Assembly (NCBI RefSeq): GCF_000003605.2
Contig: NW_003120422.1
Span: 339,965 to 358,601, forward strand
Reading direction: 5' to 3'
Source: Saccoglossus kowalevskii
Lineage: Eukaryota; Hemichordata; Enteropneusta; Harrimaniidae
Length of the DNA stretch: 18,637 nucleotides
Shown: positions 18,138 to 18,637 of the stretch, one piece after another
Position numbering within the stretch: position 1 is the stretch's first letter
Layout: the number at the start of each line of letters is the position of its first letter
Position numbers and translations under genes: made by a program
The notes under the pieces: generated by a model
Seen by the model: the letters and a program-made list of their open reading frames with translations, nothing else
What the model was told of the DNA's origin: nothing
The model's database searches: none

Positions 18138-18637
18138 CAATTAAAGAACTGAAGACATCATTAGAAAATGAACAATATGAATAGTGTCAAAGCAATTGGA
18201 CTTGCGATTTTTAACAAGAAGTCGAAAATATCACTTTTTACTAAAAAAGACAAAAATATTCACCAAAATTAGAGAATTAAAGATATCATTACAAAATGAA
18301 CAAATCTGAGAGAGGTCCACATGTAGTACCTATATATGTAGTATCAAAGCAATTGGACTTGCGATTTTTAACAAGAAGTCGAAAATATCACTTTTTACCA
18401 AAAAAGACAAAAATATTCACCAAAATTAGAGAATTAAAGATATCATTACAAAATGAACAAATCTGAGAGAGGTCCACATGTAGTACCTATATAAGTAATA
18501 TCAAAGCATTTGCACTTGCGGTTTTTAACAAGAAGTCGAAAATATCACTTTTTACCAAATATGACAAAAATTATTCACCAAAATTAGAAAATTGAAGATA
18601 TCAACATGAAATGAACAAATCTAAGAGAGGTCTACCC
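18138..18637. repeat. 157-bp tandem satellite, at least 3 copies, runs off the window
   Basis: CAAAGCAATTGGACTTGCG starts at 18188 and 18345, and its diverged form CAAAGCATTTGCACTTGCG at 18502, a period of 157 bp each time. Copies 1 and 2 differ at about three positions, while copy 3 differs at a dozen or so. A shortened, diverged piece (18138-18187) precedes copy 1. Copy 3 is cut by the window end. Confidence 0.95.

Larger units (their letters stand above)
9425..18637 (-). other. NAV upstream intron and/or 5' region, no firm exon
   Basis: The stretch begins with the TTTTGCAG acceptor of the large exon. Apart from two weak candidate exons and the repeats listed separately, nothing coding was recognised. 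I looked for the calponin-homology domain and the SGYMTDG repeats found upstream in vertebrate NAV2/3 and did not see them. The sub-stretches 9430-9950, 10000-11360, 11400-12570, 13171-13945, 14260-17340 and 17591-18137 appear to be AT-rich filler. Whether this is one long intron or includes the promoter cannot be told from sequence. Confidence 0.6.

Overview
The window is animal nuclear DNA: AT-rich, with GT..AG introns, a tRNA-derived SINE, short inverted-repeat transposons and several tandem arrays. No bacterial, viral or organellar gene was recognised. The one gene I can support is a neuron navigator (NAV) family member on the minus strand. Its Ser-rich linker carries a long Gln/His stretch that I do not recall from vertebrate NAVs, so I read the source as an invertebrate bilaterian, possibly marine. 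I cannot place it more closely from sequence alone.

Gene layout, in transcription order from high to low coordinate: a 1,923-bp exon (9424 to 7502), a 196-bp exon (6579 to 6384) and a 99-bp exon (5904 to 5806). Splice sites and reading phases agree at both junctions. Together they give 739 residues of the central part of NAV: the WDD/SSGISDT-like motif, the long Ser/Thr/Asn-rich microtubule-associated linker, the RSNS block, the EEVHSSSLSLVS block and the start of the coiled coil. The C-terminal AAA-type ATPase domain should lie beyond position 1 and the N-terminal calponin-homology part, if present, beyond 18637. I found neither. Two weak phase-compatible upstream exon candidates end at 9957 and 11369.

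Non-coding layout. Positions 1-5805 look like intron, with a LINE-like 3' tail (about 248-375), a 44-bp tandem repeat (580-773), a nested 35-bp/165-bp repeat (3511-4345) and a CCAAT/octamer repeat (5098-5203). The two short introns (5905-6383 and 6580-7501) hold a TA-flanked MITE, X-box (RFX) palindromes and CTCF-like motifs. Positions 9425-18637 are mostly unannotatable intron or upstream DNA, with a 25-bp minisatellite of 24 copies (12572-13170), a TTAA-flanked piggyBac-like MITE (13946-14259), a tRNA-derived SINE (17345-about 17590) and a 157-bp satellite running off the right edge (about 18138-18637).

I see no clear evidence for a new multi-gene system. The parts most worth a second look are the X-box cluster around the small exons, the two kinds of tandem array that multiply transcription-factor-like motifs, and the large symmetric NAV exon.
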